Shown: positions 43,201 through 53,315 of the stretch, in pieces
How the letters are laid out: every line of letters starts with the position of its first letter
How positions within the stretch are numbered: the first letter of the stretch is position 1
Source of the DNA: Mactromeris polynyma
Lineage: Eukaryota > Mollusca > Bivalvia > Venerida > Mactridae
Assembly: GCA_032209605.1 (NCBI GenBank)
Contig: JASFXZ010000005.1
Span: forward strand, 19,024,860-19,088,859
Length of the DNA stretch: 64,000 nucleotides
Direction: 5' to 3'
The notes under the pieces: generated by a model
What the model was told of the DNA's origin: nothing
What the model saw: the letters and a program-made list of their open reading frames with translations, nothing else
Database searches by the model: none
Made by a program: the position numbers and the translations under genes

Positions 43201-46200
43201 TTACACCAAACCTTCAAGCTATTTAATAATTTGAACTAAAATGTGATTTCCATGGTGAAGGTACTTTGAACATAAGATTGTTTTCATCTTTCTGCAAAAT
43301 AGCATGAAATCAGAATAAAAACTTGTCAGCATTACTTTTTGTCTTAACATACATTTCACTTGATAATTTCTCTTGAAGGTGATAAGCTTGAGCCATTATT
43401 TGCACCAATAAGACAGAAACTTGGTAACGCTCTCACAAACTGGCATCCATCCGATAGCTCGGCTAAAGTTATCTTGAAGCCATGGCAAGGAGTATTCAGA
43501 GACGGACATATGGAAATATTTCTACGCAAGAATATTGTACCTAAACTGGAGTTGTGTCTGCAGGAATTTCCTATCAACCCTCATCAGCAAACCCTTGGTA
43601 CTTTATATTATTTTACATTTGTACATTGTATATTATAATATACACTACCCTCCAAAAGTTCCTGCACACTGACAATTTCCCATAGCAATTAATGTATGTT
43701 CATATTTGTTTCACATGCAATACAGCAGAAATGCTTTTTAACGTAGCAATACTTTTCTGTAGAAGTATTTATAAATTTGTACTGAAACAAATTATCTTAT
43801 TTTCTGTGTCAGATCAATCAGTTACACACATTTTGGTTTCGGATGCAGGCCGATTTATGTGCAAATTGTTAATTCTAAACTATCCATCACAGAAATGGGA
43901 TGGATAATATTACTTCATGGTCATACATGTTTGATTTGAAATTCTGTAAGAAAAAGTAAGAAATTCAAAATATTCAAGTGTGAAGTAACTTTTGGATTGC
44001 AGTGTATAGTAATTTCAGGTTCTATAGGAGCACTTCCATGCATTCTTCTCTAAATTCTTGTGCAGACAAAAATATCAATTTGACACTTCTTTCTGATATT
44101 TCCTTGTTTACAGAACAGTGTTATTTTTGCAGCAATTGTATGCAAGATGCCCTATAACACCTTCTCAGTCCTCAGATTGGTTATATTTTGGCTTTGCTAC
44201 CTGACCTGTCTTGATGGCTCCCGCAACTCCTGCTCAGAGTTCAGTCAACGTATTTGCGGCTCACATTTTGTAACGTTTTGCAATTTGGTTCCCCGTGTGC
44301 AGTCAATGTGATACGTTGGGCCAGGGATACAAAACAAAACGTGAGCAACTGTTAGCCTTAACTGATCGCAGGGCTAGAGTTTGTGTTCAGGATTGTCGTC
44401 ATGGATCAGTTATCCACCTGGATTCACCTTACTCATTCATATATTTACATGTTTGTGACTAATTACCAGGTGAGTTTTTTCTTCATACATTTAGTAACTT
44501 AACCCATATCTATTAACTGATATTGGAATAACGAAGTGGGAATTTAAAATAAATGATTTGTTTTATATAATTATTGCTTCGATTTCAGAACCTTTAAATT
44601 GGGTGATGTCATGGACTGATCTGATCTCACTAAGATACGTGGTACCTATGTTTGAGAAGTTTTTCTTCTCTCGATGGCTACAAGTTCTGTGTACATGGCT
44701 TGGCAATATGCCAAATTATGATGAAGTTACTAAGTGGTACCTGGGATGGAAGTCTGTATTTACGGAACCATATCTTTCCCATCCTGTCATCAAAGGTATG
44801 TTAGATTGTTTATTTATTACCTAAAGCTATGCATTTTTTTTTATTACCTAATCCAATGAAATGACTCAAAATTCTTCTGAATCAGATGAGTTAATTGTTT
44901 TTTCTGGTGACCCTACTATAAGTGGTAGGTAGGTAGACATTTCATCTTTTTAAAAAAAATATTTTCAGTAAGTAATAGTTTCGCTATATTCCTAATGATC
45001 AAGGAGGCAGCAAACAAATACATTTTATGTTCCTGCCGTTCAAATAATGGTGAATGGGTATTATGTGTTACCCTGTCTGTCTGTGCAAAACATAGGTTTT
45101 CGATCAATAACTCTTGATAATAAAATAGTCAACAGCGTAACTGAATTAAATAGCTTCGATGTCTTATTAGTTTAGAGGTTGCTTGTTCATTACTTCTTTG
45201 CAGTCATTCTACAGACTCATATATAGTAGTTTCCAAGGTAGTAAACTCAGTTTGACTAATTTAGTCACTGGTTTTAGTTGCACTTATGAAGAACAGGATT
45301 GTACAGAACCGATTCTTATTTGTATTCATGTTTTTCATACAGAGATGTTCACCAAAGCGCTAGATATGATGAATCGTGCTGTGTCAGGACATTTCCAGCC
45401 CGGGGTGAAGGAAAATATGGCTTACTTCACTCATACTGAACGTAGAAGCATTGGGGAACCATCATCTTCTAGGTCTAATTCACCACATGCAGGAGGATCT
45501 GGAGAGGTATGGTAGTGATTCATGTTATTTTGATGCCAAGAAATCTGTATAATAGTTGATAATCTGTGTATTTAATTAGGGCTTTTCCAGGAAAATCTCC
45601 CTCTATGGTAGTGATGAGGTTTTCATGTTATTTTGATGCCAAGAAATCTGTATAATAGTTGATAAGCTGTGTATTTAATTAGGGCTTTTCCAGGAAAATC
45701 TCCCTCTATGGTAGTGATGAGGTTTTCATGTTATTTTGATGCCAAGAAATCTGTATAATAGTTGATAAGCTGTGTATTTAATTAGGGCTTTTCCAGGAAA
45801 ATCTCCCGCTATGGTAGTGATGAGGTTTTCATGTTCTTTTGATGCCAAGAAATCTGTATAATAGTTGATAAGCTGTGTATTTAATTAGGGCTTTTCCAGG
45901 AAAATCTCCCTCTATGGTAGTGATGAGGTTTTCATGTTATTTTGATGCCAAGAAATCTGTATAATAGTTGATAAGCTGTGTATTTAATTAGGGCTTTTCC
46001 AGGAAAATCTCCCTCTATGGTAGTGATGAGGTTTTCATGTTATTTTGATGCCAAGAAATCTGTATAATAGTTGATAATCTGTGTATTTAATTAGGGCTTT
46101 TCCAGGAAAATCTCCCCGGGGTGGGAACGATGATCAATTAAAATTTTCAGGTGGGGGGGGGGGTCAAAAACTAATTAAAATTCTGTTGGTGTTCCCCTTA

Positions 46201-47222
46201 TTTTCATTTTGTTGTTCCTACCTACCCCCCCCCCCCCTAATACCCCCCAGGTAGATATTCCTGGAATTACTGTTTGAATTGAGACTGGGATATGAATATG
46301 ACAGCCATTAAATAAAGTAGCATTGCTTGTTTTCCCCACTCTGGATCTGCTAGTGCTTGTAAAGTATACTGTTATGTTTGTTCTTGTACTTCACTGGTTG
46401 AATTAATAGTAAGTTTTCGTAGTGTTATTTTATTGGCTATGTTGGTTTTCACACATTCCAAATACATTTAATGTATTTCAGCCTCCTGGTATGAAAGTAA
46501 CGTCAACAACATATCCTGCAAGCTTTAGAGAGTTGGTAGAGAGAAAGGTAAATATAGTTATCATCATTAATGTTAATATCTGTTTTGTGACAAATTATTT
46601 AAGTACTGTAAAATTAACATTTCCAGTGTTGATTGTATTCTTTGGTACATTTTCACATTTACAAGTACACTATTATAGTTCATATGTAAACCATTTGGAC
46701 TAGATTTAGCTTGTCATTGGAAAGAAGGATTGTTTTCTTAAGAAAATAATTTTTGTACAAGTATACTGGTTGCCTGTGTTTTCGTGGTACTGAAAAACTA
46801 ACGTAACGGAAGAAAAACTTATTTTCATTTTCATTGTTCAGTTCTTCTTTCAAATCTTTTAAAGATAGTTTCTTTTCTGTAGTTTTCCTATTATTCTAAA
46901 TTGGTTCAATATACGTTTTGTTGTCCAAATACCAAAATACCGCGAAACCGGAAGTAACGCGAAAATAGCAGCAAACACTATACTCATAAACTTTTCTGTC
47001 TATAATTTCTGTGTCCTAAAAATGTTCTTGTTTGTTTTTCAGGCTGAAGAAAATAATTTGGTCTTTGTTCCGATTCCTGGTAAGACTCACGAAGCAAAGC
47101 AGATTTATCGCTGTGGTAGAGTTACCATGTATTTTGATAGAAGCGTTGTTTTCATGATGGATCCACAGGGAATGTTTGTGCCTGTTTCTCTGCAGAAACT
47201 GATAGATACTGCAAAAAGTTGA
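25281..47222 (+). CDS. TFIP11: TFIP11 / Ntr1-like G-patch spliceosome disassembly factor, 818 aa, 16 coding exons
   Basis: TFIP11 acts in the nucleus, where its G-patch activates the helicase DHX15 to dismantle the intron-lariat spliceosome. Coding exons: 25281-25386, 25934-26079, 26760-26887, 27175-27232, 28106-28321, 29237-29381, 30179-30347, 31276-31398, 38389-38536, 40211-40395, 42860-43056, 43379-43597, 44589-44795, 45343-45506, 46482-46547, 47043-47222. Every junction is GT-AG and every phase joins; the sum is 2457 nt. The start MSSPEVEDFEITDEDV follows a 20-nt leader behind an acceptor at 25260. Domains: acidic N-terminus with YGMWADNDSDDERP (residues ~35-48), G-patch ~134-170 (GFGMKLMQKMGFELGKGLGK), VKVIDMTG ~250, a coiled region ~300-360, then the GCFC-like region ~364-690 with VENWNPLTDTMPIHAW, HPSDSSAK, NIVPKL and TKWYLGWKS. 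The C-terminus has DRSVVFMMDP- and SLQKLID-like blocks. Human TFIP11 is 837 aa, so the length is right. No key residue is missing. Introns 5, 8, 9, 10, 12 and 14 carry repeats or insertions listed separately. Confidence 0.97.
28365..28520 (+). repeat. tRNA-derived SINE in TFIP11 intron 5
   Basis: The A-box-like TGGTCTAGTGGTGG (28382-28395) and the B-box-like GGGTTTAAATCC (28420-28431) are spaced as in a tRNA, starting about 45 bp after the exon 5 donor. The piece CTCCTGATTTG between them recurs on the minus strand at 40824-40834, so the two heads belong to one family. The 3' limit is uncertain. Confidence 0.5.
28559..28791. mobile_element. hAT-like MITE in TFIP11 intron 5
   Basis: The left end TAGTGATGTCAATATTCGG and the right end CATTTACATCCCTA are imperfect inverted repeats. 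Inside, several GGTTAACCGG- and CTAACCGGTTAACCAGTTAA-type palindromes flank a non-coding core. TAGGGATGT-like ends with subterminal GTTAACC repeats fit hAT MITEs. I could not assign a convincing target duplication. Confidence 0.5.
30841..30998 (+). repeat. 21-bp minisatellite in TFIP11 intron 7
   Basis: CCCTTGGCCATGTTGATATAA is repeated about eight times with small changes (ACCATTGG, ACCCATGG, CCTTTGCC). It stays open in two frames because 21 is a multiple of three, but it lies in an intron and carries no gene signal. Confidence 0.85.
31399..38278 (+). repeat. Giant 43-bp minisatellite filling TFIP11 intron 8; each unit carries a 5' splice-site consensus
   Basis: The array begins at the first base of intron 8 (exon 8 ...GGAAC|GTAAGTATT). 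A divergent 54-bp first unit is followed at 31453 by 43-bp units up to the last, at 38241. The distance of 6788 bp equals 158 x 43 minus 6, and the shortfall is explained by a few 1-2 bp deletions, so there are about 159 full units plus the first. A unit reads GTAAGTATTACAATATATTG, then TACA, a variable AGGG/TGCA/TGCG/AGGGG block, TCTCTATAATGGAAG. Almost all keep AAG|GTAAGTATT; exceptions lie near 32825 (GTAGGT), 35790 (GATAAG) and 38155 (GTAAAT). Every unit also holds the 14-bp palindrome TACAATATATTGTA. The array ends 110 bp before the exon 9 acceptor and makes up about 98% of the intron. Confidence 0.98.
38630..39840. mobile_element. Unclassified structured element in TFIP11 intron 9
   Basis: The left part (CGACCCGATAACAGGGTGCC, CTGATA...TATCAGG) and the right part (TTATCAGGCTCGG, ATCGGG...CCCGAT, GCCTGATAAAC) share CCCGATAA and CCTGATA motifs in opposite orientation. 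This suggests the structured ends of one element of about 1.2 kb. The right end is a large hairpin, listed separately. A minus-strand open frame at 39214-38948 (88 codons) has no recognisable product. Confidence 0.35.
39671..39819. repeat. Long inverted repeat with nested hairpin
   Basis: Left arm 39671-39715 (ATAGAATAATAGGTTAGTGA...) is mirrored by right arm 39773-39819 with one substitution and a 2-bp indel. Between them ATCGGGT (from 39731) and ACCCGAT pair around a GC-rich loop. The transcript would fold into a stem of about 45 bp inside TFIP11 intron 9. Confidence 0.75.
40690..40880 (-). repeat. tRNA-derived SINE, minus strand, TFIP11 intron 10
   Basis: On the minus strand GAGTTCAAATA (40815-40805) resembles a B box. 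CTCCTGATTTG (40834-40824) is shared exactly with the SINE head at 28.4 kb. The block is GC-richer than its flanks. Its ends are uncertain. Confidence 0.45.
41199..42760 (+). mobile_element. 5'-truncated LINE insertion with 13-bp target-site duplication
   Basis: AAGTTTTGAAATA stands at 41199-41211 and again at 42748-42760 directly behind a poly(A) tail (42739-42749). It is a perfect target duplication. The element body (about 41212-42747, 1.54 kb) carries the 3' end of a LINE ORF2 and about 290 bp of 3' UTR. It sits in TFIP11 intron 10 in the same orientation as the gene. The AT-rich body and the poly(A) tail fit an L1/Tx1-like lineage, but the clade is not certain. Confidence 0.85.
41212..42455 (+). 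pseudogene. LINE ORF2 C-terminal fragment (after the reverse transcriptase domain)
   Basis: The frame is open from the truncation point. It begins KFIWNGKPDKIARNT..., which is typical of the region after the RT fingers and palm, then DYKDGGLKMIDI; the first ATG in this frame is at 41298. Near its end CDLCNMHIETIQHLFWDC forms the Cys-Cys-His-Cys knuckle (zf-RVT type) found at the C-terminus of many LINE ORF2 proteins. Endonuclease and RT are absent because of 5' truncation, so the fragment cannot work alone. No internal stop has arisen over about 400 codons, which indicates a recent insertion. Confidence 0.85.
43643..44004. mobile_element. Tc1/mariner-like MITE in TFIP11 intron 12
   Basis: The left end CACTACCCTCCAAAAGTTCC and TGCACAC is mirrored by GTGTGAAGTAACTTTTGGAT and TGCAGTG at the right. 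TA flanks both ends (43641-43642, 44005-44006). CAC/GTG termini with a TA duplication fit the Tc1/mariner superfamily. The 362-bp length and lack of a transposase frame show it is non-autonomous. Confidence 0.7.
44205..44392. mobile_element. Degenerate copy of the 62.6-kb foldback element
   Basis: AACGTTTTGCAATTTGGTTC, CCGTGTGCAGTCAATGTGAT and ACAAAACGTG closely match the core of 62612-62757. The terminal arms (CAGAGTTCAGTCAACG and CTTAACTGATCGCAGGGCT) are decayed. It is an older member of the same family, in TFIP11 intron 12. Confidence 0.6.
45508..46118 (+). repeat. 103-bp tandem array (6 copies) starting at the TFIP11 exon 14 donor
   Basis: TATGGTAGTGATGAGGTTTT starts recur at 45604, 45707, 45810, 45913 and 46016, exactly 103 bp apart. 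The first copy (45508, 96 bp) starts with the donor sequence GAG|GTATGG itself and lacks 7 bp. Later copies read CTCTATGG, so they do not duplicate a usable GT donor. Copies differ at very few positions. Confidence 0.95.
46153..46236. repeat. Poly-G and poly-C tracts facing each other in intron 14
   Basis: A G run of 11 (46153-46163) and a C run of 12 (46225-46236) lie about 60 bp apart. They could pair as a hairpin in RNA or form quadruplex-type structures in DNA. Confidence 0.6.
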
Positions 47223-47413
47223 AATTGTAAAGATGTCTGATACTGGTATAATAACAATACATTGTTCATGTTCATGACATGACCAAAATATGGATTCTGA
47301 TAAATCTTGATGATGAAAGAATTGGTAAAAATGTTCATCATTCTAGAGAAGTGTCTCTTGTTCCCTGTATTTTGTAAGTTTAGTAAATGTTTTCTTGTAT
47401 GAAGAAGTATGTG

Positions 47414-47419
47414 AATAAA
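47414..47419 (+). terminator. Poly(A) signal of TFIP11
   Basis: AATAAA lies 192 bp after the TFIP11 stop codon. It is followed at about 20-40 bp by T/GT-rich sequence (GTTATTCTGTACATTTT). The next minisatellite begins immediately beyond. Confidence 0.75.
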
Positions 47420-47459
47420 TTCAACAACTGAAATTGTTATTCTGTACATTTTACAAGTA

Positions 47460-50170
47460 ATCTCCCCTGATTCTTATGGGAAGTCAGTCTTCCGACTTAA
47501 ATTTTAAGTTTTTTTTAGAGTTTTCTCCCCTGATATAAAGGGACATCACTCTGAAAAGTTTAAGTTTTTCAGATTGACCTCCCCCGATTTTAAAGGGAAG
47601 TCACTCTTCCGACTTTAATTTTAAGTTTTCCAGAGTGACCTCCCCTGATTTTAAAGGGAAGTCACTCTTCCGACTTTAATTTTAAGTTTTTCAGAGTTTT
47701 CTCCCCTGATTTTAAAGGGGTGTCATTCTGATCATTTTAAATTTTCAGAGTGACCTCCCCTGATTTTAAAGGGAAGTCACTCTTCTGACTTTAATTTTAA
47801 GTTTTTTAGAGTTTTCTCCCCTGATTTTAAAGGGACGTCACTCTTCCGACTTTAATTTTAAGTTTTTCAGAGTGACCTCCCCTGATTTTAAAGGAAATCA
47901 CTCTTCCGACTTTAATTTTATGTTTTTCAGAGTTTTCTCCCCTGATTATAAAAGGACATCACTCTGATCATTTTAAGTTTTTCAGAGTGACCTCCCCTGA
48001 TTTTTAAGGGAAGTCACTCTTCAGACTTGAATTTTAAGTTTTTTAGAGTTTTCTCCCCTGATTTTAAAACAACGTCACTCTTCCGACTTTAATTTAAGTT
48101 TTTCCGAGTGACCTCCCTTGATTTTAAAGGGAAGTCACTCTTCCGACTTTAATTTTAAGTATTTTAGAGTTTTCCCTGATTTTAAAGGGAAGTCACTCTT
48201 CCGACTTTAATTTTAAGTTTTTCAGAGTTTTCTCCCCTGATTTTAAAGGGAAGTCACTCTTCCAACTTTAAGTTTTGCTGAGAGACCTCCCCTGATTTTA
48301 AAGGGAAGTCACTCTTCCGACTATTTTTAAGTTTTTTAGAGTTTTCTCCCCTGATTTTAAAGGGACGTCACTCCTTCGACTTTAATTTTAAGTTTTTCAG
48401 AGTGACCTCCCCTGATTTTAAAGGGAAGTCACTCTTCCGACTTTAATTTTAAGTTTTTCAGAGTTTTCTCCCCTGATTATAAAGGGACGTCACTCTGATC
48501 AGTTTAAATTTTAAGTTTTTCAGAGTGACCTCCCTTGATTCTAAAGGGACGTCACTCTTCCGACTTTAATTTTAAGTTTTTCAGAGTTTTCTCCCCTGAT
48601 TATAAAGGGACGTCACTCTTCCGACTTTAATTTTAAGTTTTTCAGAGTGACCTCCCCTGATTTTAAAGGGAAGTCACTCTTCCTACTTTAATTTTATGTT
48701 TTTCAGAGTTTTCTCCCCTGATTATAAAGGGACGTCACTCTGATCAGTTTTAATTTTAAGTTTTTCAGAGTGACCTCCCTTGATTCTAAAGGGACGTCAC
48801 TCTTCCGACTTTAATTTTAAGTTTTTCAGAGTTTTCTCCCCTGATTATAAAGGGACGTCACTCTTCTGACTTTAATTTTAAGTTTTTCAGAGTTTTCTCC
48901 CCTGATTATAAAGGGACGTCACTCTTCCGACTTTAATTTTAAGTTTTTCAGAGTGACCTCCCCTGATTTTAAAGGGAAGTCACTCTTCCTACTTTAATTT
49001 TATGTTTTTCAGAGTTTTCTCCCCTGATTTTAAAGGGACGTCACTCTTCCGACTTTAATTTTAAGTTTTTCAGAGTTTTCTCCCCTGATTATAAAGGGAC
49101 GTACCTCTTCCGACTTTAATTTTAAGTTTTTCAGAGTGACCTCCCCTGATTATAACGGGACGTCACTCTGATCAGTTAAAATTTTAAGTTTTTCAGAATG
49201 ACCTGCTTGATTTTAAAGGGACGTCACTCTTCCGACTTTAATTTTAAGTTGTTCAGAGTTTTCTCCCCTGATTATAAAGGGACGTCACTCTTCCGACTTT
49301 AATTTTAAGTTTTTCAGAGTGACCTCCCCTGATTATAAAGGGACGTCACTCTTCCGACTTTAATTTTAAGTTTTTCAGAGTTTTCTCCCCTGATTATAAA
49401 GGGACGTCACTCTTCCGACTTTAATTTTAAGTTTTACAGAGTGACCTCCCCTGATTTTAAAGGGAAGTCACTCTTCCGACTTTAATTTTAAGTTTTTTAG
49501 AGTTTTCTCCCCTGATTATAAAGGGACATCACTCTGAAAAGTTTAAGTTTATCAGAGTGACCTCCCCTGATTTTAAAGTGACGTCATTCTTCCGACTTTA
49601 ATTTTAAGTTTTTCAGATTGAACTCCCCTGAATTTAAAGGGAAGTCACTCTTCCGACTTTAATTTTAAGTTTTTCAGAGTTTTCTCCCCTGATTATAAAG
49701 GGACGTCACTCTGATCAGTTTAAATTTTATGTTTTTCAGAGTGACCTCCCCTGATTTTAAAGGGACGTCACTCTTCCGACTTTAATTTTAAGTTTTTCAG
49801 ATTGACCTCCCCTGATTTTAGAGGGACGTCACTCTTCCGACTTTAATTTTAAGTCTTTCAGAGTGACCTCCCCTGACTTTAAAGGGAAGTCACTCTTCCG
49901 ACTTGAGTTTTCTCCCCTGATTATGAGGGACGTCACTCTGAAAAGCTGAAATCTTAAGTTTTTCAGATTGACCTCCCCTGATTATAAAGGGACGTCACTA
50001 TTCCGACTTTAATTTTAAGTTTTTCAGAGTGACCTCCCCTGATTCTAAAGGGATGTCACTCTTCCGACTTGCATTTTAAGTTTTTCAGAGTCTTCTCCCC
50101 TGATTCTAATGGGAAGTCACTTTTCCGACTTAAATTTTAAGTTTTTCTCCCCTAATTCTAAGTCACTTTT
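47460..50170. repeat. About 61-bp minisatellite (about 44 units) directly downstream of TFIP11
   Basis: Units of 59-63 bp come in two forms: GAGTTTTCTCCCCTGATTAT-AAAGGGACGTCACTC and GAGTGACCTCCCCTGATTTT-AAAGGGAAGTCACTC. Each is followed by TTCCGACTTTAATTTTAAG and TTTTTCA. The forms partly alternate, so a dimer of about 122 bp is the likely amplification unit. Many copies contain GGGACGTCACTC (a CRE-like ACGTCA). The array starts within 50 bp of the TFIP11 cleavage site and decays at about 50.1-50.2 kb. Confidence 0.95.
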
Positions 50171-50274
50171 CCGTCTTTAATTTCTGTAGAATATGGGTGG
50201 TATGGAAACGCAAAAATTCAAAACATTCTGGACAATGTTGCTTTTGTGAACGGCCGCAATACTATCCTCCAGAC

Positions 50275-51670
50275 ATCTAAACCCCTTGCTGAATTGTGTT
50301 CCCATAATTATATACTTTGTTTACATTTTTTTCAAAAAACACAGTCATTGGCTCTTTGATTTGGTATTTGAACGACATAGAAAAATGTTGAATACAATTG
50401 AAAAATGTGAAGTAGAAAGGGCAACATTCACAAATCCAATTGTAGGCAAAGAGTACAAACAGGTAGGGACACAAAAACAACGAACATACCTATAGATAGT
50501 TCTAAAACAGGAAACGATACCGAAACTAACTGCACAAATTAAATGCTCAGAGTATAAACTTTCACGATATATAGATATTGGCAGCAAAAGAAACAAACAC
50601 ACTAAAAACAACGGATTTGAACGAGAAAAAACGACCGATCGAAATCAACCACATTTAGAAAATCAAAAAATTGAAAAAGGTTACACTGATGACGTATTAA
50701 CGTATCAAGAAGATTGACGTCATAACATTTTCGACGGAGCTACTTAGAGGTTGTTCGCACATCTGTAGAGATGCGAGAGTACTGTAAGTATATATGGATT
50801 TCGTCTTATCATTAGTCCAATCGTGAGAACCTGGCTTAGTATCTTAGAAATCATATACAAATTAATATTGACACTATTAAGTGGTCAGCTAATTAGTCAA
50901 CGTAGCAAGTAGAAAGTTCCTTGTTCTCATGCACTCTCGGTCAGAACTCCGTCGAATAAGCACGTTAAATTAAAGAAAACTGTTTAAATAGCAAAATCGG
51001 GAAAAACCAACGTTCAGTGATTAGTTTTGCTTTTTATTGCGTGTTAAAATCAATTTTTGATTTGAATTAATTCGTCTGTAAATTAGTTAAGTTTGCAGTT
51101 TATTTGACAGTATGATATATTTGATTACTTAGAGTTACGCATTTATTCGTTTTAATTTTTGCATAAATATCTGTTGTGTGAGAGAATTTTGTGTGCGAGA
51201 TTAATAAGATTTCTTACAACAAGTTTAGATTCATGTACTGTTTTAGCTGTTAAATTGAATGTAATTTTCTGGATAATAATTATGGTAATATGTTTATCGA
51301 CTTCTGTTTAGTTTGTAAACTGTTTATTGATAACGTGAAATTGTTTTAATTTCAGATAACCACTTCAATTTACAACGCTTTACGCTTTACATCGCAACGT
51401 TTCTCTTCACTTGTTTATAACTGTGCACTCGCATGTGCGTGTATTGTGAATCTTGAATAAAGTGTGTATGAATAACGATCCTGATTTTGTTGGGTAATGG
51501 TTCCCGCGCCCACTGTTAACCGGGTCCAGTATGTCGGTGACAGAACAGAGGTACAATTAAAAAGATGTGGACTTTTGGGCAAACTCTTACCCTGATAATA
51601 TTCTGTAAAAAATAAAAGAACAAGCAGAATCTAATTAAAAATGGACGGCATAGGACTTATTACGACTATA
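50275..51670. other. Unassigned spacer; possible non-coding two-exon unit
   Basis: No recognised gene. On the plus strand a consensus donor (GAGAGTACT|GTAAGTATAT, about 50783) is followed by a strong acceptor (TTTTAATTTCAG|ATAACC, about 51355) and an AATAAA at 51456-51461. These could outline a short spliced non-coding transcript or an old LTR fragment. An open segment at 50340-50495 has no recognisable similarity. Confidence 0.2.
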
Positions 51671-51671
51671 T

Positions 51672-51824
51672 CACAGGTGGCCGGTGAGTAGCCATGACAT
51701 TTAAAACCCGCATTGAATTTTTTTTTTTCACTCTGTTCTTATAGTCAGATACTATAAGAACAGAGTGAAAAAAAATTCAATGCGGGTTTTAAATGTCATG
51801 GCTACTCACCGGCCACCTGTGGAC
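51672..51824. repeat. Near-perfect long palindrome, arms about 74 bp
   Basis: Left arm 51672-51745 (CACAGGTGGCCGGTGAGTAG...) is followed after a loop of about 5 nt by its inverted copy, ending ...GGCCACCTGTG near 51824. The only visible difference is the length of the internal homopolymer (T11 against A8). Such a structure is either a very recent foldback or an assembly/read artefact. Confidence 0.85.
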
Positions 51825-52465
51825 TATATGAGCTTGGTCTTCCAATGTGTATGTAACAATTGATGAAATTATGCACAGAGCAAGTGAGCTCTGAAACGTT
51901 GTCAAGAGTGACAGCTGACTTGGGCCTTCCGGAATGATGGTCATTCTTCAAGTATAATTTTCAACAAAAAACTTAACATCTCATGTGTAACTGAAGCCTT
52001 CGAAATGTTGAAGAACCCATGTACCTGGAATATTGCAGAAAGTATAGTTTTACAAGGTATACCTTAAAGGGCTACGTGCTGTATATATAACTCAGGACTA
52101 AGTTCAAGCTTCCTTTCTACGTTCAAGTTTATCAACAGCAAAATATGGCTGATATACCGACTGACCGTATTTTAAATACATGTACATGTAAAACCAGTCG
52201 TAATTCACGGATTTCTGTAAAATATCGTGAAATTCGAAGTTAAGAAGTCGCTTTTTATTGTCATCAATGGGGCCGCGTTTGTTCACGAAATGGTACCGAT
52301 GAAACAACCGGATAAGTTATCCAAGGTACAAAGAAGAAAAACATTACATTGGCTCCTGTTTGTAGTTTTGTCTTGTACAAAATCAACTTCATCAAGTCTT
52401 AAGGTGATAGCCTTGCCATGTGTTTTGACAAGTTCATCAATATACACATTTATGGATTAACTCTA

Positions 52466-53315
52466 CACTCACCCAAAGTTCTAACGCATCACTTTGGGTT
52501 TACTTGATTTCGACAAGACGAACGAGGTGTTGGAAATTTATGGTCATTGTAGCAGAAAAAAACAATGAAATCACACATAACAAAAAAAGAAGTGCTTGAA
52601 TAAAATCCAGCAAATAAGCGTGTTTAAAATTTTACAGAAATAATTTTAATATAAGTTCAATTTCGTATGCTAAAAAACAAAGAAATGTGCTCTATGAAAT
52701 AAATACTGAGCGTATGCTAGGCACCTGTGGTTACTGATTTTCTGCCTATTTGCAGCATTACACGAGTCCCCTTTACTGGTGTCGAGACAAAGGGCGCGGA
52801 CACTTCCGGTCTTTTAAAATTTACAATTTTAACTTGGATCCACGTGGAAATATCGTGTAACAAGCTTACATGAACAACGCCGTTGTTTGATTCAATTAAT
52901 TATCTTTCGGAGTACAAAATATTTTACTTCTAGTCCTACAGGAAATGCAATTTTAGCCACATTTGTGAAAGGGCATGCTATTTTCAATCATTTGAGTGGA
53001 CAAATAGCCCTCCCATATTTCTTTTGTACCATTTTCACTCTAAACATAATGTTTTTAACGACTGTAACACAAAACAACACAATTAGAAAAAGAAATTATG
53101 TGAAAGACAGCCAAGTAAAAGCAGCAAGTCAAAAATACCGAAGTTCGATAATTCGTTCCGCGTGGCTGCACTTAACATCGAATAAAGAATTTGCGAAAGG
53201 TTTTTAAAAAAAAGAATGCTATATGATAAGAAATCTGAATTTTCATAACAATTAGTACATAATTAAGAAAATTATATCAAATGTAAACATGGTGCGTTAG
53301 AACTTTGGGTGAGTG
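52466..53315. mobile_element. Tc1/mariner-like non-autonomous element, 850 bp
   Basis: Perfect 23-bp inverted ends: CACTCACCCAAAGTTCTAAC-GCA at 52466-52488 and its complement at 53293-53315. TA flanks both ends (52464-52465, 53316-53317). The interior has no transposase-like frame; the longest open stretch (52887-53207) encodes an unrecognised sequence. Identical ends suggest recent movement. Confidence 0.85.

Noticed and set aside
52887..53207. 106-codon frame as a transposase remnant
   Set aside because: It lies inside the 850-bp Tc1/mariner-like element, but I see no DDE/D catalytic motif or helix-turn-helix in it.
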